Origin: an uncultured Pseudomonadota bacterium
GTDB lineage: Bacteria > Pseudomonadota > Gammaproteobacteria > Burkholderiales > JALYOK01
Reading direction: 5' to 3'
Assembly: GCA_902826775.1 (NCBI GenBank)
Contig: CADEHE010000004.1
Span: 168,927 to 232,926 of the forward strand
Length of the DNA: 64,000 nucleotides
In this document: piece by piece, positions 47,314-56,565 of the stretch
Layout: each line of letters starts with the position of its first letter
Numbering within the stretch: the first letter of the stretch is position 1
Program-made: the position numbers and the translations under genes
The notes under the pieces: generated by a model
Told to the model about the DNA's origin: nothing
The model's input: only the letters and a program-made list of their open reading frames with translations
The model's database searches: none

Positions 47314-47682
47314 ATGACGATGAAAACGATTTTGACGGTTGAAGACTCCAATTCGATGCGGCAGATGATCGGCTATATCCTGCGCTCGGCGGGTTACAAC
47401 GTCGTCGAGGCCGAGGATGGCAGCAAGGGGCTCGCGCAAGCGCAGAGCGGAAAGTTCGACCTCGTCGTAACCGATCAGAACATGCCGAATATGGATGGCT
47501 TGTCGCTGATCAAAGCGTTACGGCAAATGCCAGACTACAAAAGCACGCCGGTCATCATGCTCACGACGGAAGCCTCCGACACCATGAAGCAACGCGGACG
47601 CGAGGCCGGCGCCACTGGTTGGATGGTGAAGCCATTTGACCCGAATCGGTTGCTCGAGATTTGTCAGAAACTGCTCGGTTAG
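47314..47682 (+). CDS. cheY: CheY-like single-domain response regulator
   Basis: The 122-residue receiver domain carries the phosphoacceptor Asp in VVTDQNMPNMDG, the acidic pair TVEDS, the Thr in MLTTEASD and the Lys in MVKPFD. No output domain is attached, as expected for CheY, which carries the signal from CheA to flagellar motors or another target. It follows the CheZ-like gene by 86 bases and precedes cheA by 39. Confidence 0.93.
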   Translation: MTMKTILTVEDSNSMRQMIGYILRSAGYNVVEAEDGSKGLAQAQSGKFDLVVTDQNMPNMDGLSLIKALRQMPDYKSTPVIMLTTEASDTMKQRGREAGATGWMVKPFDPNRLLEICQKLLG

Positions 47683-47721
47683 CACGGGCAATGAGCCATT
47701 GAGCCACATGCGGCGCATGCC

Positions 47722-49830
47722 ATGAGCCTAGACATCGGTCGTTTTCACCAAGTATTCATCGATGAAGCCATCGAGCACATCAATGCGCTCGAGGCCTTGG
47801 CGTTGAAACTTGATCCTGAGAAGCCGCAAGCGGAAGAGCTAAACGCGATATTTCGTGCAGCGCATTCGATCAAAGGCGGAGCGGCGACGTTCGGTTTTGA
47901 AGGTCTGGCGCAACTGACGCACGCGTTGGAGACGGTGCTCGATCAAGTTCGCAAACAAGCTATGGCGGTGACCGGCGATCTCATCAAGCTGTTGCTGAGC
48001 GCCACGGATTGCCTGCGGGCGCATGTAGCGTCGTTGCAGGGCGGCCAACCCATCGACCAAGATATCGAGGCTAAGGTGCTGGGGCAGTTGCAACGTGCCG
48101 GCGGCGCCGAAGATGGGGGCTGTGCGCGGACCGGGGCGGTGCCAGCGCAGACTCACGCGGCGAATGGTGGCAGTTGCATCGTGGTGGTGAAGCTGGAGGC
48201 GCCTGAACTTGGATCACCTGAAGGCATGCTACGTATCGAGCAAGCACTATCTGGCCTCGGCGCTGTCGAGCGCTTAACTAGCGCGGACGAACTCGCGCAC
48301 GCCATGGAAGTGCGCATGCGGCTTACTAGCAGTATTTCCGCCGCGGAAGTCCAGGAGAGCCTGGCGTTCGTGTGGAGTAACGACCGATTTCGCATCGAAT
48401 TAGATGCTCCTCCGGGAGCGCCCGCGGATTACTCGTCCAAACCGATCGTGGCCACAGCGTCTTTCGCAGAACTGGAAGGCGACGATGCCGGGTTTTTTGT
48501 CGAGAACTTGCCGGCCTCGCTCGAGCGGGCCAAACCGAATGATCCTCTTGCGTTGACCGGGCGCCGCTCGTACGACTTCCGGCCGGAGGCGGCACAGTTC
48601 GGGCGCCGCCAGGTCGATCGTTACGTTGCGATTCCGATGGATACCAGCTCCATTCGCGTCGGCGTCGAGAAAGTTGATCGGCTCGTCAACTTGGTCGGCG
48701 AGCTTGTCATCGCGCAGGCGATGTTGGTGCAGAGCTCAGCGCATGCAGGCACAGAGCTCAGTGAAAGCGTCAGTTCGAATTTAGGACAACTTGATCGCAA
48801 CATTCGCGAGCTGCACGAGGCCGTGATGTCGATACGAATGCTGCCGATCAGCTATGTTTTCAGCCGTTTCCCGCGTGTAGTGCGCGATCTTGCCGATAAG
48901 CTTGGCAAGAGAGTCGAACTGGTGCTCGAAGGTGAAGAAACTGAGCTCGACAAGGGGTTGATAGAGAAGGTTACCGATCCACTCACGCATTTGGTGCGCA
49001 ATAGCATAGATCATGGCATTGAACTACCCGCCCAGCGCGAAGCGGCGGGCAAACCGCCGATCGGAGCGTTGCGCGTACGGGCACTGCATCAAGGCGGCAA
49101 TGTGGTCATCGAAGTCAGCGACGATGGCGCTGGTTTTGATCGCGCGAGGCTGCTCGAGAAAGCACGCGGGCACGGACTTGCTATCAGCGAAGCGTCTAGC
49201 GACGAGGATGTCTGGCAGCTTGCTTTTCTGCCGGGTTTGTCGACAGCGGAACGTATTACCGAAGTTTCCGGGCGCGGCGTAGGGATGGATGTGGTCAAGC
49301 GCAATGTCGAGCAGCTTGGCGGCAGACTTAGCTTGCGCTCGGCCGCGGGCCAAGGCACAACAGTGACAATCCACTTGCCGCTGACATTAGCAATCCTTGA
49401 CGGCATGCTTATAAACGTCGGCGCACACACCTACGTGATTCCGCTGACGCATATCCTAGAGAACCTGCAACCTTCGGCAGATGCGGTGAAGACCGTCGGT
49501 GGCGGGGGTAAGGTGGTGCGCGTGCGGGAGGAATTCATTCCGCTTATTGCATTGCACGACGTTCTCAATCTTGCGCCGCGTTTCGAACAACCGCACGAGG
49601 CAATGTTGGTGCTGTGCGAGTCCAACGGCCAGCGCGCCGCATTGCAAGTGGATGAGTTGGTTGGTCAAGGTCAGTTTGTCATTAAGAGCTTGGAACAGAA
49701 TTTCCGCAAAATCGCCGGCATCGCCGGTGCCACGATACTCGGTGACGGTCGCGTTGCATTGATCCTCGACGTCGCCGCCTTGTTGCGCGCCGGTCAGCGC
49801 AGCGAGCCCGCACTGTCGACGGCACAGTAA
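47722..49830 (+). CDS. cheA: Chemotaxis histidine kinase CheA
   Basis: The 702-residue protein has the P1 Hpt domain with phosphoacceptor His in FRAAHSIKGGAATFGF (about residue 46). A variable region follows (about 110-290) containing a repeated alpha/beta module. The P3 dimerisation helices (VEKVDRLVNLVGELVIAQ) and the P4 ATPase are next, with HLVRNSIDHGIE, DDGAGFD, GLSTAERITEVSGRGVGMD and GQGTTVTIHLP. The P5 CheW-like domain runs from about 560. All boxes are intact, so it should be an active kinase. No receptor gene lies in this operon. Confidence 0.95.
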   Translation: MSLDIGRFHQVFIDEAIEHINALEALALKLDPEKPQAEELNAIFRAAHSIKGGAATFGFEGLAQLTHALETVLDQVRKQAMAVTGDLIKLLLSATDCLRAHVASLQGGQPIDQDIEAKVLGQLQRAGGAEDGGCARTGAVPAQTHAANGGSCIVVVKLEAPELGSPEGMLRIEQALSGLGAVERLTSADELAHAMEVRMRLTSSISAAEVQESLAFVWSNDRFRIELDAPPGAPADYSSKPIVATASFAELEGDDAGFFVENLPASLERAKPNDPLALTGRRSYDFRPEAAQFGRRQVDRYVAIPMDTSSIRVGVEKVDRLVNLVGELVIAQAMLVQSSAHAGTELSESVSSNLGQLDRNIRELHEAVMSIRMLPISYVFSRFPRVVRDLADKLGKRVELVLEGEETELDKGLIEKVTDPLTHLVRNSIDHGIELPAQREAAGKPPIGALRVRALHQGGNVVIEVSDDGAGFDRARLLEKARGHGLAISEASSDEDVWQLAFLPGLSTAERITEVSGRGVGMDVVKRNVEQLGGRLSLRSAAGQGTTVTIHLPLTLAILDGMLINVGAHTYVIPLTHILENLQPSADAVKTVGGGGKVVRVREEFIPLIALHDVLNLAPRFEQPHEAMLVLCESNGQRAALQVDELVGQGQFVIKSLEQNFRKIAGIAGATILGDGRVALILDVAALLRAGQRSEPALSTAQ

Positions 49831-49865
49831 TGTTGTCGGTGCTATCTAGTAAGGAGGTAGATTAA

Positions 49866-50378
49866 ATGCAGGCTATCGCACAGCCATCCACGCAGCGAGA
49901 AAGTGGTCTAGATCAGGCCGATTTGCGCCAATACTTGAGTTTTGCGCTAGGCAAGGAAGCCTACGCGATCGACATCCTCAAGGTTCAGGAAATTCGTGGC
50001 TATGAAGCCGTCACCCCAATCGCAAATACGCCTGCGTACATCAAAGGCGTGACCAATCTGCGCGGAAACATTGTGCCGATCGTCGACCTGAGACTGAAGT
50101 TCAATGTGGGCGAGGCGAGCTACAACGAGTTTACTGTGGTAATCATCCTGAGCCTTGGTGTCCGCGTGGTCGGCATAGTCGTGGACAGCGTATCTGACGT
50201 GATCATGCTGCGCGACCAAGAAGTTCGTCCTGCCCCGCAGTTCAGCGCTGTTTTCGATACCCGATACGTTAGCGGTCTAGCCACAGTGGGCGAGCAGATG
50301 CTGATCGTTGTCGATATCGATCAGCTAATCCGCAGCAGCGACTTGATGCTGTTCGACGACACCCGCGAGCTTGTTTAG
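49866..50378 (+). CDS. cheW: Chemotaxis coupling protein CheW
   Basis: CheW bridges chemoreceptors and CheA. The 170-residue protein has the standard beta-barrel with YLSFALGKEAYAIDILKVQEIRG, TNLRGNIVPIVDLR and VVDSVSDVIML. The start is preceded by AAGGAGGT (49851-49858), near the optimum. The C-terminal end (DLMLFDDTRELV) is normal. It is followed by cheR after a 20-base gap; receptors often sit here in other species, but there is none. Confidence 0.94.
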   Translation: MQAIAQPSTQRESGLDQADLRQYLSFALGKEAYAIDILKVQEIRGYEAVTPIANTPAYIKGVTNLRGNIVPIVDLRLKFNVGEASYNEFTVVIILSLGVRVVGIVVDSVSDVIMLRDQEVRPAPQFSAVFDTRYVSGLATVGEQMLIVVDIDQLIRSSDLMLFDDTRELV

Positions 50379-50397
50379 CCAATCGAATGATTGCCGC

Positions 50398-51300
50398 ATG
50401 AGGCACGATGCACCGATAGCGCCGGCAATCGAGCAGCGCGAGTTTCTTTTTGACGATCGGGACTTCCGCGCCATTCGTGGGTTGATCCACGACTACGCCG
50501 GCATCGCGCTGAACGAAAGCAAGCAAGAGATGGTTTACAGCCGGCTTGCGCGGCGCATGCGCGCGCTTCAATTGAAGCGCTTCTCCGAGTACATCGAACG
50601 TGTTACCGGCGGAGACGAAGAAGAGCGGCAGATTTTCGTTAACGCATTAACTACAAACCTCACGGCATTCTTTCGCGAGCCGCATCATTTCTCCATTCTC
50701 GCCGACTATTTGCGCTACAAGGCGATCAGGCCACCGGTAGTGATTTGGTGCGCGGCCTGCTCAACCGGTGAGGAGCCGTATTCGATCGCTATGACCCTCG
50801 CGGAAACTTATGGCTACGAGGCCGACGTAAAAGTGATCGCGACCGACATCGATACTGAGGCGCTCGAGACTGCTGCGAGCGGCGTTTTTCCATTGGAGCG
50901 TCTGGAGCCGATGCAGAGTTTCACTATCAAGCAGTTTTTTCTCAAAGGCACGGGCAAGAATCGAGGCTTTGCGCGTGTGCGGCCTGAACTGCGTCGCATG
51001 GTTCATTTTCAGCAGTTGAATCTGCGTGATCTTCGCTGGGATATCGGCCAGTCGTTACTGGCCATCTTCTGCCGCAACGTCATGATCTACTTCGACAAAC
51101 AAACTCAGTACGAAATCCTACAGCGCTTTGCTCCAAAGCTGCGTCCTGAGGGCTTGCTATTTGTCGGACATTCGGAGAACCTGTTCCATGCCAACGATCT
51201 TTTCAGCATGCGCGAAAAGACCGTCTACCAGCTCGCTCGGGAACGGGAACACACGCCAGGCCCGCCGCCTCCGCCGGCCCGTGCTATGGAGACAAGATGA
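50398..51300 (+). CDS. cheR: Chemotaxis protein methyltransferase CheR
   Basis: CheR methylates receptor glutamates with S-adenosylmethionine. From ATG 50398 the product is 300 residues. It has an N-terminal helical domain (about 15-90), then the Rossmann-like methyltransferase with SAM motif CAACSTGEEPYSIAM and the NVMIYF motif. A Pro-rich tail follows (TPGPPPPPARA). The stop overlaps cheD (ATGA). Confidence 0.93.
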   Translation: MRHDAPIAPAIEQREFLFDDRDFRAIRGLIHDYAGIALNESKQEMVYSRLARRMRALQLKRFSEYIERVTGGDEEERQIFVNALTTNLTAFFREPHHFSILADYLRYKAIRPPVVIWCAACSTGEEPYSIAMTLAETYGYEADVKVIATDIDTEALETAASGVFPLERLEPMQSFTIKQFFLKGTGKNRGFARVRPELRRMVHFQQLNLRDLRWDIGQSLLAIFCRNVMIYFDKQTQYEILQRFAPKLRPEGLLFVGHSENLFHANDLFSMREKTVYQLAREREHTPGPPPPPARAMETR

Positions 51301-51905
51301 CGACGGTCCGGATGCAAGATGTTGGCGCGCCGGTTACATACTTCGACCCGCGCTTCAAGGTGCAAGCTGCCAAGATCCTGCCGGGCGAATTCTATGTCAC
51401 CGGTCGGGACATGGCTCTGGTCACGGTGCTTGGGTCGTGTGTATCTGCATGCATTCGCGATCCTGAGAGTGGCATCGGCGGGATGAATCATTTCATGCTG
51501 CCCGGTAGCAGTGAGCGTAGCCCGGCAAGCGCCTCAGCACGCTACGGCGCGTATGCGATGGAGGTGCTGATTAATCAGCTACTGAAGATGGGGGCAAAAC
51601 GCAGCCGCCTCGAAGCGAAGATCTTCGGCGGATGCAATGCCCTGCTAGGTGGTGGAACGCAATCCATCGGTGAGAGCAACGCACGATTCGTGCAGGAGTT
51701 TCTAAGCACCGAAGGTATCGCGATCGCTGCGCAAGATTTGCTGGATGCCTACGCGCGCAAGGTGTATTACTTTCCTCGAACTGGGCGTGTGCTGTTGAAA
51801 AAGCTGCGCACGTTGCGCAACGATACGATCCAGCAACGCGAGCTGGAGTACAGCGAGCGGCTGACAAACTCGCGCATAGATGGTGAAGTGGAGATATTTC
51901 GATGA
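51297..51905 (+). CDS. cheD: Chemoreceptor glutamine deamidase CheD
   Basis: CheD deamidates receptor glutamines. The 202-residue protein has the catalytic motif TVLGSCVSACIRDP (Cys) followed by GGMNHFMLP (His) and KIFGGCNALLG. The N-terminus carries extra residues. Overlaps with cheR and cheB (4 bases each) show translational coupling of the three adaptation genes. Confidence 0.94.
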   Translation: MTTVRMQDVGAPVTYFDPRFKVQAAKILPGEFYVTGRDMALVTVLGSCVSACIRDPESGIGGMNHFMLPGSSERSPASASARYGAYAMEVLINQLLKMGAKRSRLEAKIFGGCNALLGGGTQSIGESNARFVQEFLSTEGIAIAAQDLLDAYARKVYYFPRTGRVLLKKLRTLRNDTIQQRELEYSERLTNSRIDGEVEIFR

Positions 51906-52975
51906 CGATTAAAGTGTTGATTATTGACGACTCGCGTCTGGTGCGTGAGATCTTGACCAACGTGATCAATGAACAACCCGACATGAAGGCCATCGGCGCG
52001 GCGCCGGATCCGCTGATAGCGCGTGAGATGATTCGTGAATTAAACCCTGACGTGTTAACGCTCGATGTAGAGATGCCGAACATGGACGGCATCACGTTCT
52101 TGAAGAATTTGATGCGGCTGCGCCCCATGCCGGTGGTCATGGTGTCGGCTCACACTGAACGCGGCTCCGAAGTCACATTTCGCGCCTTGGAGTTGGGGGC
52201 GGTTGAATTCGTGACCAAGCCAAAGCTGCATGTCAATGCTGGCACCGACTACAGCAATGAAATCGCGGAGAAGATTCGCGCGGCGGCCACGGCGCGCATT
52301 CGCCCGCCGCGGCAGGAAACCGAGAAACGCGAAGGACCCGCGGTAGTCAAGCCACGTCGCGCGGCAACGGCGAGCGGCGACTTGCTCGATCACGTGATCG
52401 TGGTTGGAGCCTCGACCGGGGGAACAGAAGCGGTCAAGGAGTTTTTGGAAGTGATGCCGCAGGACTGCCCGGGGATTCTGGTGACGCAGCACATGCCAGA
52501 GAATTTCACCAAACTGTTTGCCAAGCGCTTGGACGGTCTCTGCCAGATTACGGTGAAAGAGGCCGAGCACAACGAACCGATACTGCCTGGCCACGCTTAT
52601 ATTGCGCCCGGTGGCATGCATCTCGGAATTAAGAAAGTGGCAGAGAAGCAATATGTCGCCAAAGTAGTCGATGGGCCGGCGGTTAATTTGCATAAACCGT
52701 CCGTTGACGTGCTGTTTCGCTCCGCGGCGAAATACGTCGGCAATGATGCCATTGGCATCATTCTGACCGGGATGGGGAAAGACGGTGCTCAAGGTATGCT
52801 TGAGATGAAAAAAGCCGGTGCGTACAACATCGCGCAAGACGAAGCAAGTTGCGTGGTGTTTGGTATGCCGGGCGAAGCAATCGCGCTCGGCGCCGTCGGC
52901 GATGTCTTACCGATACAAGATATCGGCAAACGGGTACTGCAACACCTGAGCACTCGCTCGGTGCGAGCCGCATAA
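51902..52975 (+). CDS. cheB: Chemotaxis response regulator methylesterase CheB
   Basis: CheB removes methyl groups from receptors when phosphorylated by CheA. The 357-residue protein has an N-terminal receiver (phosphoacceptor Asp in LTLDVEMPNMDG). A linker follows, then a C-terminal esterase with Ser in VGASTGGTEAV, His in VTQHMP and the Asp in GMGKDGAQGML. It is the last gene of the operon; the next gene is convergent. Confidence 0.95.
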   Translation: MTIKVLIIDDSRLVREILTNVINEQPDMKAIGAAPDPLIAREMIRELNPDVLTLDVEMPNMDGITFLKNLMRLRPMPVVMVSAHTERGSEVTFRALELGAVEFVTKPKLHVNAGTDYSNEIAEKIRAAATARIRPPRQETEKREGPAVVKPRRAATASGDLLDHVIVVGASTGGTEAVKEFLEVMPQDCPGILVTQHMPENFTKLFAKRLDGLCQITVKEAEHNEPILPGHAYIAPGGMHLGIKKVAEKQYVAKVVDGPAVNLHKPSVDVLFRSAAKYVGNDAIGIILTGMGKDGAQGMLEMKKAGAYNIAQDEASCVVFGMPGEAIALGAVGDVLPIQDIGKRVLQHLSTRSVRAA

Positions 52976-52998
52976 TCGGCGGATTGAGAAACTTGCTG

Positions 52999-53940
52999 TT
53001 AGATTACGAAATCGGGCGCGTCGCCCAACAGCGCTGACTGCACTACGCTTTGCGTAAGTTGCGGCGCGAATAGTTCAATGAAGTGGTAGTGGAACGCGCG
53101 CAGATAGTGGCCCCGGCGCAGCGCAACGCGTGTGACGCTTGGCTGAAATAGGTGGCTGGCGTCAATCGCGCGCAAGTTAGCGTCGCGCGCCGGATCGTAT
53201 GCCATGCTTGCGAGTACTCCTACCCCAAGTCCAAGTTCCACATAGGTCTTGATGACATCCGAATCGAGCGCCGTTAACACTACGTTCGGATTGAGGCCGA
53301 GCGCGGCGAAAGCCTCATTCACCTTTGCGCGACCGGTAAAGCTGAAGTCGTAGGTGACCAAGGGGTATTGCGAAAGAGCTTGCAGCGTCAAGGGCGCTTG
53401 CCCCAGCAGCGGGTGTCCGGGCGGGACGACCGCACACCGGTTCCACTGGTAACAGGGCAGGGTGAGCAGGGCAGGGTTGGCTGCGACAGCTTCCGTAGCG
53501 ATAGCGAGATCTGCGTTGCCACTGGCTACGGCGTCGGCCACCTGTTCAGGGTTGCCTTGGTGCAGAATTAGCTTTACTGCCGGATAGCGATCGCTAAATT
53601 TTCGGACGACGGGCGGCAGCACATATCGCGCTTGGGTATGCGTCGTCGCGATGGTTAATATTCCCTCATCCGGAGTGCGTAGTTCTTTCCCCAAGCTGCG
53701 CAGATTGTCCGCCTCGTGCACCATGCGCTCCGCCGCGGCCAAGACCGCCTTGCCCTCGGCTGTGATGCCGACCAGGCGTTTGCCGCTGCGAACAAAAACC
53801 GTTACGCCAAGTTCATCCTCCAATATGCGGATTTGTTTGCTGATACCCGGCTGAGAAGTATGCAAAGCAGCCGCAGCGGCGGAAATATTCAAGCCTTGTT
53901 TGGCGACTTCGCACAAGTAACGTAATTGCTGCAGCGTCAT
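52999..53940 (-). CDS. cysB: LysR-family regulator, CysB/Cbl type
   Basis: CysB activates sulfate assimilation genes in response to N- or O-acetylserine. The 313-residue product begins MTLQQLRYLCEVAKQGLNISAAAAALHTSQPGISKQIRILE, the CysB-subgroup helix-turn-helix. The effector domain has TTHTQARYVLP and the TFTGR-type loop (YDFSFTGRAKV) found in CysB and Cbl. It is divergent from the sulfur assimilation run starting at 54030 and shares an AT-rich intergenic region, which supports its role. Cbl cannot be excluded. Confidence 0.88.
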   Translation of the reverse strand: MTLQQLRYLCEVAKQGLNISAAAAALHTSQPGISKQIRILEDELGVTVFVRSGKRLVGITAEGKAVLAAAERMVHEADNLRSLGKELRTPDEGILTIATTHTQARYVLPPVVRKFSDRYPAVKLILHQGNPEQVADAVASGNADLAIATEAVAANPALLTLPCYQWNRCAVVPPGHPLLGQAPLTLQALSQYPLVTYDFSFTGRAKVNEAFAALGLNPNVVLTALDSDVIKTYVELGLGVGVLASMAYDPARDANLRAIDASHLFQPSVTRVALRRGHYLRAFHYHFIELFAPQLTQSVVQSALLGDAPDFVI

Positions 53941-54029
53941 TTGCTCAGTTTCGATTAGAATTGCATATAACTAATTAGAATATTAGTCTAACGCATTAGT
54001 CTTTGTCATTCTATGGGCGCGCCGTTACC
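53941..54029. promoter_or_regulatory. Divergent CysB-type control region
   Basis: This AT-rich interval has direct repeats ATTAGAAT (53954-53961 and 53974-53981) and ATTAGTC (53982-53988 and 53995-54001). It separates the cysB-like gene from the sulfur genes, so it is the likely CysB-responsive promoter region. The exact sites are inference. Confidence 0.45.
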
Positions 54030-54830
54030 ATGCGTGCCATGGAATCTTTGCTGGGTTGGGTCTATCCGATAAGCGGCTTTCTCGTCGGCCTGATTGTGGG
54101 TCTGACGGGGGTCGGCGGCGGATCCTTGATGACGCCGCTGCTGGTATTGGCATTTGGCGTCGCGCCTGCCACCGCGGTCGGCACCGATTTGCTTTATGCC
54201 GCACTGACCAAAGCAGGGGGGTCGATCGCACATGCGCGCCATGGCACGGTTAATTGGCGCATCGTCGGGCTGCTTGCCGCCGGCAGCGTTCCGGCCGCCA
54301 TGGTCACCGCTTTGATGCTGAAATCACTCGGCATCTCGAGCGACGCATTGCGCTCCTTGCTAACCACCACGCTAGGGGTCGCGCTGCTGCTCACCGCCGG
54401 CGCCATCACTTTTAGGCGCAGTGTCCAGGCGCTGGCCCAACGCCAAGCGCGCCAACGTGGCGGGTGGCGCGAGCGGCATTTGTCGGCCATCACCGTCGCG
54501 GTCGGTGTGCTGCTCGGTGTGCTGGTGACCATATCGTCGGTAGGAGCGGGAGCGCTCGGAACGGTCGCGTTGTTCTTCCTCTATCCACAGTTGTCTACAC
54601 GGCAGATCGTCGGCACCGACATTGCGCATGCCGTACCGCTGACTTTGGTCGCTGGCCTGGGTCACGCGGCGATGGGCACCGTTGACTATGTGTTGCTAGC
54701 AAGTCTCCTAGTTGGTTCGCTGCCGGGTATTTGGGTCGGCAGCCAATTGAGCGCACGCTTGCCCGAGCGCTACGTGCGCACTGCGTTAGCCACGGTTCTG
54801 CTGGTCGTCGGCGGAAAATTCGTTTACTGA
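54030..54830 (+). CDS. TSUP-family permease, probable sulfate or sulfite transporter
   Basis: The roughly 266-residue protein has eight membrane segments and two TSUP repeats (GLTGVGGGSLMTP and TISSVGAGALGT). ATG 54030 is favoured; ATG 54039 is also possible. Placed first in a CysB-linked operon before the siroheme reductase gene, it is probably the sulfur-source permease. This is inferred from context. It is a distant paralogue of the permease at 34604. Confidence 0.88.
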   Translation: MRAMESLLGWVYPISGFLVGLIVGLTGVGGGSLMTPLLVLAFGVAPATAVGTDLLYAALTKAGGSIAHARHGTVNWRIVGLLAAGSVPAAMVTALMLKSLGISSDALRSLLTTTLGVALLLTAGAITFRRSVQALAQRQARQRGGWRERHLSAITVAVGVLLGVLVTISSVGAGALGTVALFFLYPQLSTRQIVGTDIAHAVPLTLVAGLGHAAMGTVDYVLLASLLVGSLPGIWVGSQLSARLPERYVRTALATVLLVVGGKFVY

Positions 54831-54864
54831 GTTGCCTTACTGAATCGTTTGCCAATCGAGCATC

Positions 54865-56565
54865 ATGTACATCTACGATCAAATCGATCAACAATTCGTC
54901 GACGAGCGTGTCGCGCAATTTCGCGACCAAACGCGCCGCTTCTTGGCGGGCGAGCTCGGCGAAGAAGAATTCAAAGCGCTGCGCTTGCGCAACGGTCTCT
55001 ATTTGCAGCGCTACGCGCCAATGCTGCGCGTGGCCATTCCTTACGGCATGTTGTCGTCGCGGCAGTTGCGCAAGCTCGCGCACATCGCTCGCACCTACGA
55101 CAAAGGCTACGGCCACTTCAGCACCCGCCAGAACATTCAATACAACTGGCCGAAGCTGGAGCAAGTGCCTGACATCCTCGCCGAACTGGCCAACGTGCAA
55201 ATGCACGCGATCCAAACCAGCGGCAACTGCGTGCGCAACATCACCACCGATCACTTCGCCGGTGTGGCCCCGGACGAGATCGTCAATCCGATGGTGTGGT
55301 GCGAGATCCTGCGCCAGTGGTCGACCTTCCATCCGGAGTTCAACTTCTTGCCGCGCAAGTTCAAGATCGCCGTGAACGGCGCTGAGCAAGACCGCGCCGC
55401 GATTCAGGTGCACGACATCGGCATCAACGCCGTGCGCAACGAAGCCGGCGAGATCGGTTTTCGCATTTTGGTCGGCGGTGGGCTTGGGCGCACGCCGATC
55501 ATCGGCGTGGTCGTGCGCGAGTTCTTGCCGTGGCAGCATTTGCTCAGCTACTTGGATGCGATTCTGCGTGTCTACAATTGCTATGGACGGCGCGACAATC
55601 TCTACAAAGCGCGTATCAAGATATTGGTGAAAGAGCGCACGCCCGACAAATTCCGCGAGGAAGTCGAAGCGGAGTGGCAGCATCTAAAGGATGGCCCGGC
55701 GACGCTGATCGAGGCCGAAGTCGAACGCGTCGCCGCGCGCTTCACCGTGCCCGCCTACGAAACCCTGCCGGCACAAGATGCCTCACTGCAAGCCGCGCTG
55801 AGCGCAGATAAGGCTTTCGCGCGCTGGCATCAGCGCAATGTACACGCACACAAGATGCCGGGCTACGCTGCGGTGACGCTTTCGCTCAAGAAGAGCGGTG
55901 TCGCACCGGGCGATGCAACCGCCGAACAAATGGAAGCGGTGGCCGAATTGGCCGACCAATACAGCTTTGGCGAATTGCGTGTCAGCCATGAACAGAACCT
56001 TATACTGTCTGATGTAAAGCTTGCTGATTTGTACTCGGTCTGGTCAACAGCACGATACTACGGCCTGGTTACGCCGAATATAGGCCTATTGACGAACATC
56101 ATCGCGTGCCCCGGCGGCGATTTTTGTTCGTTGGCGAATGCGAAGTCGATCCCGGTCGCGCTGGCGATACAGGAGCGTTTCGATGACCTGGACTATCTGC
56201 ACGACATCGGCGAACTCGATCTGAATATTTCCGGTTGTATGAATTCGTGCGGCCATCATCACGTCGGCAACATCGGCATACTTGGCGTCGACAAACAAGG
56301 CGCAGAGTTTTACCAAATTTCCATCGGCGGTTCGCAAGGCAACAATGCTGCCATCGGAAAAGTCATCGGCCCGTCGTTCGCGCAGGAAGAAGTGCCCGAC
56401 GTGATTGAAAAGCTTATTCAACTTTATCTGGCGCAGCGCGATAGCGAGCACGAACGCTTCGCCGACACCGTGCGCCGCATCGGCATCGAACCCTTCAAGC
56501 AACATATTTATGGCAACGCTCATAAAGAATCGCAGCATCGTCAGCGAGAGCTGGCAAACCCTTAA
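54865..56565 (+). CDS. cysI: Siroheme [4Fe-4S] nitrite/sulfite reductase, assimilatory
   Basis: The 566-residue protein has two ferredoxin-like halves and the siroheme-cluster ligands CPGGDFC and CMNSCGHH near the C-terminus. Substrate arginines occur in FSTRQNIQYNW and TSGNCVRN. Nitrite and sulfite reductases share the fold. The flanking cysH and a DUF934 gene strongly favour sulfite reductase. The DUF934 start lies within the last 56 bases of this gene, another sign of coupling. Confidence 0.92.
   Translation: MYIYDQIDQQFVDERVAQFRDQTRRFLAGELGEEEFKALRLRNGLYLQRYAPMLRVAIPYGMLSSRQLRKLAHIARTYDKGYGHFSTRQNIQYNWPKLEQVPDILAELANVQMHAIQTSGNCVRNITTDHFAGVAPDEIVNPMVWCEILRQWSTFHPEFNFLPRKFKIAVNGAEQDRAAIQVHDIGINAVRNEAGEIGFRILVGGGLGRTPIIGVVVREFLPWQHLLSYLDAILRVYNCYGRRDNLYKARIKILVKERTPDKFREEVEAEWQHLKDGPATLIEAEVERVAARFTVPAYETLPAQDASLQAALSADKAFARWHQRNVHAHKMPGYAAVTLSLKKSGVAPGDATAEQMEAVAELADQYSFGELRVSHEQNLILSDVKLADLYSVWSTARYYGLVTPNIGLLTNIIACPGGDFCSLANAKSIPVALAIQERFDDLDYLHDIGELDLNISGCMNSCGHHHVGNIGILGVDKQGAEFYQISIGGSQGNNAAIGKVIGPSFAQEEVPDVIEKLIQLYLAQRDSEHERFADTVRRIGIEPFKQHIYGNAHKESQHRQRELANP

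Noticed and set aside
54030..54830. Calling the TSUP permease CysZ
   Set aside because: The TSUP repeat motifs differ from CysZ; sulfate transport is inferred from context only.
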